A stretch of DNA of 8,029 nucleotides from contig JAAZBQ010000159.1 in the NCBI GenBank assembly GCA_012513725.1, positions 1 through 8,029 on the forward strand, read 5' to 3'. Every line of letters begins with the position of its first letter. The first letter of the stretch is position 1. A program made the translations under genes and the position numbers. The notes under the pieces were generated by a model. It was not told the origin of the DNA, did no database searches, and saw nothing but the letters and a program-made list of their open reading frames with translations. This document shows positions 6,301 to 8,029 of the stretch, piece by piece. Source of the stretch: Chloroflexota bacterium (GTDB lineage Bacteria; Chloroflexota; Anaerolineae; UBA1429).

Positions 6301-8029
6301 GAGGGTCGAACTCGTGACCTCACACGTCAGCTCTGTCGCCGTCGCGGTGACGGTCACGCTCGGCGGCTCCACATCCTCGGTGATCGTGATCTCGTCCGTG
6401 TCGGTGCAGCCGTTGGCGCCGGTCACTGTGACGCTATAGGTCCCGGGCTCGGTCACAACGATCTGGTCCGACGTCGCGCCCGTGCTCCAGAGATAGTGGA
6501 GGGGGGCGATCCCGCCCGTCACGTTGGCAGTGAGGGTTGAGGCGTTGACGGCGCACGTGAGCTCTTCGGCCGTGGCATCGATGACCACCGACGGCGCGGT
6601 GAGGTCCTGTGTGACCGTGTAGCTATCCTCGTCCGTGCAGCCGTTGGCGCCCGTCACCGTGACGGTGTAGGTGCCAGGGGCGTCCACCACGATCGAAGAG
6701 GTAGTCTCGCCGGTGCTCCACGCGTACGTGAGCGGAGCCGTGCCGCCGGTCGCCATCGCGGTGAGGGTGGACTCGGAGACCTCGCAGTTCAGCTCTTCTT
6801 CGGTCGCCTCGATGACCACCGAGGGAGCCGCGATGTCCTGGGTGATGACGATCTCATCCGTGTCCTCGCAGCCGTTCGCTCCCGTGACGGTTACCGAGTA
6901 GGTACCCGGCTTGGACACGGTGATCGACTCGGAGGTCTCATTCGTGCTCCAGGCGTAGGTAAAGGGAGCGGTCCCTCCCGTCATCTCGGCCGTTAGCAGC
7001 GAGGAGGTGGTGGTGCAGGTCAGCTCGGTGGCCGTCGCCGTGACCTCCACGCTCGGCGCGTTGACGTCCTGGGTGATGGTCACCGACTCGGTGTCGGTGC
7101 AGCCGTTGGCGCCCTTCACGGTCAACGTGTACGTGCCCGGTGTGGTGACGGTGATGTCCTTGGTCGTGGCGCCGGTGCTCCAGGAGTACGTGTACGCACC
7201 CGTGCCGCCCGACGCGCCGCCCGTGAGCGTGACCGACTTGACATCACACGTCAGTTGCAGGGCCGAAGGCGTGATGCTGGCGGTTGGCGCCGCCTTGTCG
7301 GCGGTGACGACCACGCTGGCCGTATCCGTGCAGCCGGCTGCGTTGGTGACGGTCACCGTATAGGTGCCCGCGGTGTTCACGGTGATGGACTGCGTCGTCG
7401 CGCCGGTGCTCCAGCGGTACGTCCCGGCCCCGGAGGCCGTCAGAACCACTGACGGGTCCTTGCAGGTCAGCACCGGGCTTGCGGGCGTGATCCCGGCCGT
7501 CGGGTTGGCGTTCACCGTCACGCTGTAGGTCTGCGAATCGACCACGGGCGGGCTCTGAGAGTCGGTCACCGTGAGGGTGACGTCGTAGGAGCCCGCAGCC
7601 CCGTAGGCGTGGGTCGGGTTGGCTGCGCTGCTCGTGGCGCCATCGCCAAAGGTCCAGGCGTACGTGTATGGCGCGCGCCCACCGGTCGTCCCATCCGTAA
7701 AGACGGTCGGCTCTCCCAGGCATACCGGCGAGGCGGCAAAGTCCGCCACCAGCGGGGCCTCGACGACCAATGGATCCAGGTACGAGCATTTGCTCGGAGG
7801 GTACAGGGAGCAGACGCTGTTCAGGTCACAGGTGACGTCGTTAGGCGCCCATGAGAGGAGTCCGCCCGTGATGCGCATCTCGGCACCACACGTCCAGCTG
7901 ACTTGGGCCAGCTTTACGTCCTCAGTCGTCTTGGGAGCAAAGTCCTGACCCACGCAGTTCTGGAGCGACAGCACGCCCGGAACGGTGCTCAGAGTATAGT
8001 CCAGCATCACCGCCGGGGAGTACCGAAGC
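3373..8029 (-). CDS. Giant LPXTG-anchored modular surface protein (5' end cut by window)
   Basis: A surface or cell-wall stalk/adhesin is inferred. The frame stays open to the window edge; the first possible start in view (GTG at 8010) has no signal peptide and no ribosome site, so the true start lies upstream. Numbering from that GTG (1545 residues): a segment with Cys19, 41, 61, 67, 75 and 97; a PKD domain at 87-168 (YAWTFGDG, GSYDVTLTVTD); six SprB-like Ig modules at 171-628 (WSTGATT, PGTYTVTVTGANGC); seven DUF11/B_ant-type modules at 629-1377 (KTGP, TNTGDVTL, VTDxxLG, LAPGA, IVNTATA); an EPEPEPE linker (1380-1386); an unrecognised domain at 1388-1484; a Pro-rich linker; LPQTG at 1501-1505; a hydrophobic helix at about 1513-1534; and RRR. 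It needs Sec export and a sortase, neither in view. The family is repeat-built, so function cannot be assigned from sequence. Transcription is independent of the moa operon. Confidence 0.93.
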   Translation of the reverse strand, partial: LRYSPAVMLDYTLSTVPGVLSLQNCVGQDFAPKTTEDVKLAQVSWTCGAEMRITGGLLSWAPNDVTCDLNSVCSLYPPSKCSYLDPLVVEAPLVADFAASPVCLGEPTVFTDGTTGGRAPYTYAWTFGDGATSSAANPTHAYGAAGSYDVTLTVTDSQSPPVVDSQTYSVTVNANPTAGITPASPVLTCKDPSVVLTASGAGTYRWSTGATTQSITVNTAGTYTVTVTNAAGCTDTASVVVTADKAAPTASITPSALQLTCDVKSVTLTGGASGGTGAYTYSWSTGATTKDITVTTPGTYTLTVKGANGCTDTESVTITQDVNAPSVEVTATATELTCTTTSSLLTAEMTGGTAPFTYAWSTNETSESITVSKPGTYSVTVTGANGCEDTDEIVITQDIAAPSVVIEATEEELNCEVSESTLTAMATGGTAPLTYAWSTGETTSSIVVDAPGTYTVTVTGANGCTDEDSYTVTQDLTAPSVVIDATAEELTCAVNASTLTANVTGGIAPLHYLWSTGATSDQIVVTEPGTYSVTVTGANGCTDTDEITITEDVEPPSVTVTATATELTCEVTSSTLTAVLTPDVGTGPFTYLWNTAATTPSISVTEPGTYSVVVTGANGCSSTASIVLTENKPPEISVTKTANPTSVPETGADVTFTYQVKNEGCTAVTITALDDDQFGALAGDADCQVGTVLAAGASCAFDATLAVPGGEPGAAHVNEFSATAEADGKTDTAKATATVTYTQVAVGLSVVKTADPETATVGDEITYTYVVRNTGDVTLYDATLEDDLLGKLSIPEVLEPGAQATATAKHVVTEEDLPGPIVNVATATASTAPPQALMLVAPETLTATATASVTLTYTNGLSLTKTPSVTYADIDETIAYTYDVANTGNVTLYDLTLVDDVLGAITLPVDTLAPGASTSGTATHVVAEGDLPGPIVNVATVSAVNTLQEPVTAEDTATVAVGSNPVLAITKTGPDSPQQMGAVLAYEIVVTNAGDVTLTNVIVTDPMLGIDQNVGNLAPGASKTVEGTYTVTEGDIPEGLGEEDTSFQIVNTATADSDQTEPVSDAWTVTVNYEFYVPQVGLAIDKTGPASAQIGDTIVYTIKVTNTGETDLANVTVTDAKLGLSKTIALLAAGASESFTGSYGPVTEADLPGPIVNTATASQAQAGEVQDTWTVELGANPGLQITKTGPATVVIGGTIPYTIAVKNTGDVTLENVRVVDAKLGLEETIASLAPGATETLSGSYGPVTEADLPGPVLNTATASHPDVATVQDSWDVPIITGPALAIDKTGPEEAEVGDEITYKIVVTNVGNVTLHNVVVVDERLGFGETLEALAPGAPHEFTLTYTVGEADLTSDLMIHNVATADSDETGPVSDSHDVRLKDFEQEPEPEPEACVRSDVAVIIYGGWNGIPVKAWASGAEQPTQHTAMNAFGEPQATWTFWPGEGETWTVNVEPQLPADLDPARWQLKALSSTSVSFGRCQSRTIYFQLMDNGTPPAPTPVPAVPSLPQTGGMDSGAGTWGSALVGLGLLGVALTGAWLLRRRITTAGTGR
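3400..3510 (-). other. LPXTG sortase sorting signal
   Basis: LPQTG (3510-3496) is followed by GMDSGAGTWG, a hydrophobic stretch ALVGLGLLGVALTGAWLL and the positive tail RRR. This is the complete tripartite C-terminal sorting signal of sortase substrates: cleavage between Thr and Gly and covalent attachment to the cell wall or to a surface polymer. It is preceded by a Pro-rich spacer (PPAPTPVPAVPS) typical of wall-spanning regions. Confidence 0.93.
3880..6126 (-). repeat. Seven tandem DUF11/B_ant-type modules (protein repeat)
   Basis: The modules start at about residues 629, 740, 854, 958, 1074, 1176 and 1277 (numbered from the GTG at 8010), 101-116 residues each. Each has a first strand with Lys-Thr (K634, 746, 859, 965, 1080, 1181, 1282), a VxDxxLG strand, a PGA turn, an (E/G)DLPGP-like segment and an N-x-ATA-type last strand. 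The last six contain no Cys; the first has three (659, 681, 693). They are probably stacked beta sandwiches forming the membrane-proximal stalk. Modules 5 and 6 are the most alike. Confidence 0.85.
4265..4609. repeat. Perfect 42-bp direct repeat, copies 303 bp apart
   Basis: Bases 4265-4306 and 4568-4609 are identical. The offset of 303 bp is exactly 101 codons, the length of one DUF11-type module. Each copy encodes the SYGPVTEADLPGP region of modules 6 and 5. Identity at silent positions marks a recent module duplication or gene conversion and a possible site for recombination. Confidence 0.9.
6127..7500 (-). repeat. Six tandem SprB-like Ig modules (protein repeat)
   Basis: Modules span residues 171-242, 243-319, 320-396, 397-473, 474-550 and 551-628: 72, 77, 77, 77, 77 and 78 residues. 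Each runs from a strand with (L/N)(T/N)C, through Y-x-WSTG(A/E)T, to PGTYTVTVTGANGC, and ends in a (T/E)xDxxAP junction. One Cys pair per module (183/227, 255/304, 332/381, 409/458, 486/535, 563/614) suggests a disulfide per domain outside the cell. The pattern matches the SprB-type repeat best known from Bacteroidota gliding adhesins, but shared repeat type does not mean shared function. Confidence 0.88.

Noticed and set aside
8008..8010. GTG at 8010 (or the ATG next to it) as the true start of the surface protein
   Set aside because: The frame is open further upstream (LRYSPAV before it), there is no Shine-Dalgarno, and a secreted LPXTG protein must begin with a signal peptide, which is not seen.

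Overview
This is a GC-rich bacterial window with every convincing gene on the minus strand. It holds two transcription units separated by about 640 bp of highly structured intergenic DNA. Reading 5'->3' on the minus strand (high to low coordinates): (1) the 3' part of a very large modular surface protein (3373-8029, 5' end outside the window) that ends in an LPQTG sortase signal; (2) a strong terminator-like hairpin (3306-3342); (3) a patch of small hairpin repeats (about 3084-3287); (4) a sigma-70-type promoter (TTGACA, 17 nt, TATCCT, 3002-3030); (5) a leader that reads as a molybdenum-cofactor (Moco) riboswitch (2872-2967) followed by an intrinsic terminator (2832-2859); (6) the molybdopterin operon moaA-moaC-mogA-moeA, with moeA cut by the window start.

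The operon covers most of the route from GTP to molybdenum cofactor. MoaA and MoaC make cyclic pyranopterin monophosphate, MogA adenylylates molybdopterin, and MoeA inserts molybdate. The sulfur-transfer genes (moaD, moaE, moeB) are not in view. The four genes are packed at +1, -8 and +9 nt, each of the last three with a clear Shine-Dalgarno, so they are almost certainly one mRNA. The leader gives a control circuit: finished cofactor binds the aptamer, P1 closes, the terminator forms and transcription stops before moaA.

The surface protein is a rod-like mosaic. A Cys-containing N-terminal segment is followed by one PKD domain, six SprB-like Ig modules with one Cys pair each and a near-constant 77-residue period, seven DUF11/B_ant-type modules, an acidic EPEPEPE linker, an unrecognised 97-residue domain, a Pro-rich linker, LPQTG, a membrane helix and RRR. 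A cell-wall or surface stalk/adhesin role fits this; no ligand can be named.

The organism is inferred, not proven. High GC, an LPXTG anchor and PKD/SprB-like/DUF11 mosaics fit a monoderm-like, high-GC lineage such as Chloroflexota (Anaerolineae-like); a high-GC Firmicutes or actinobacterial lineage is not excluded.
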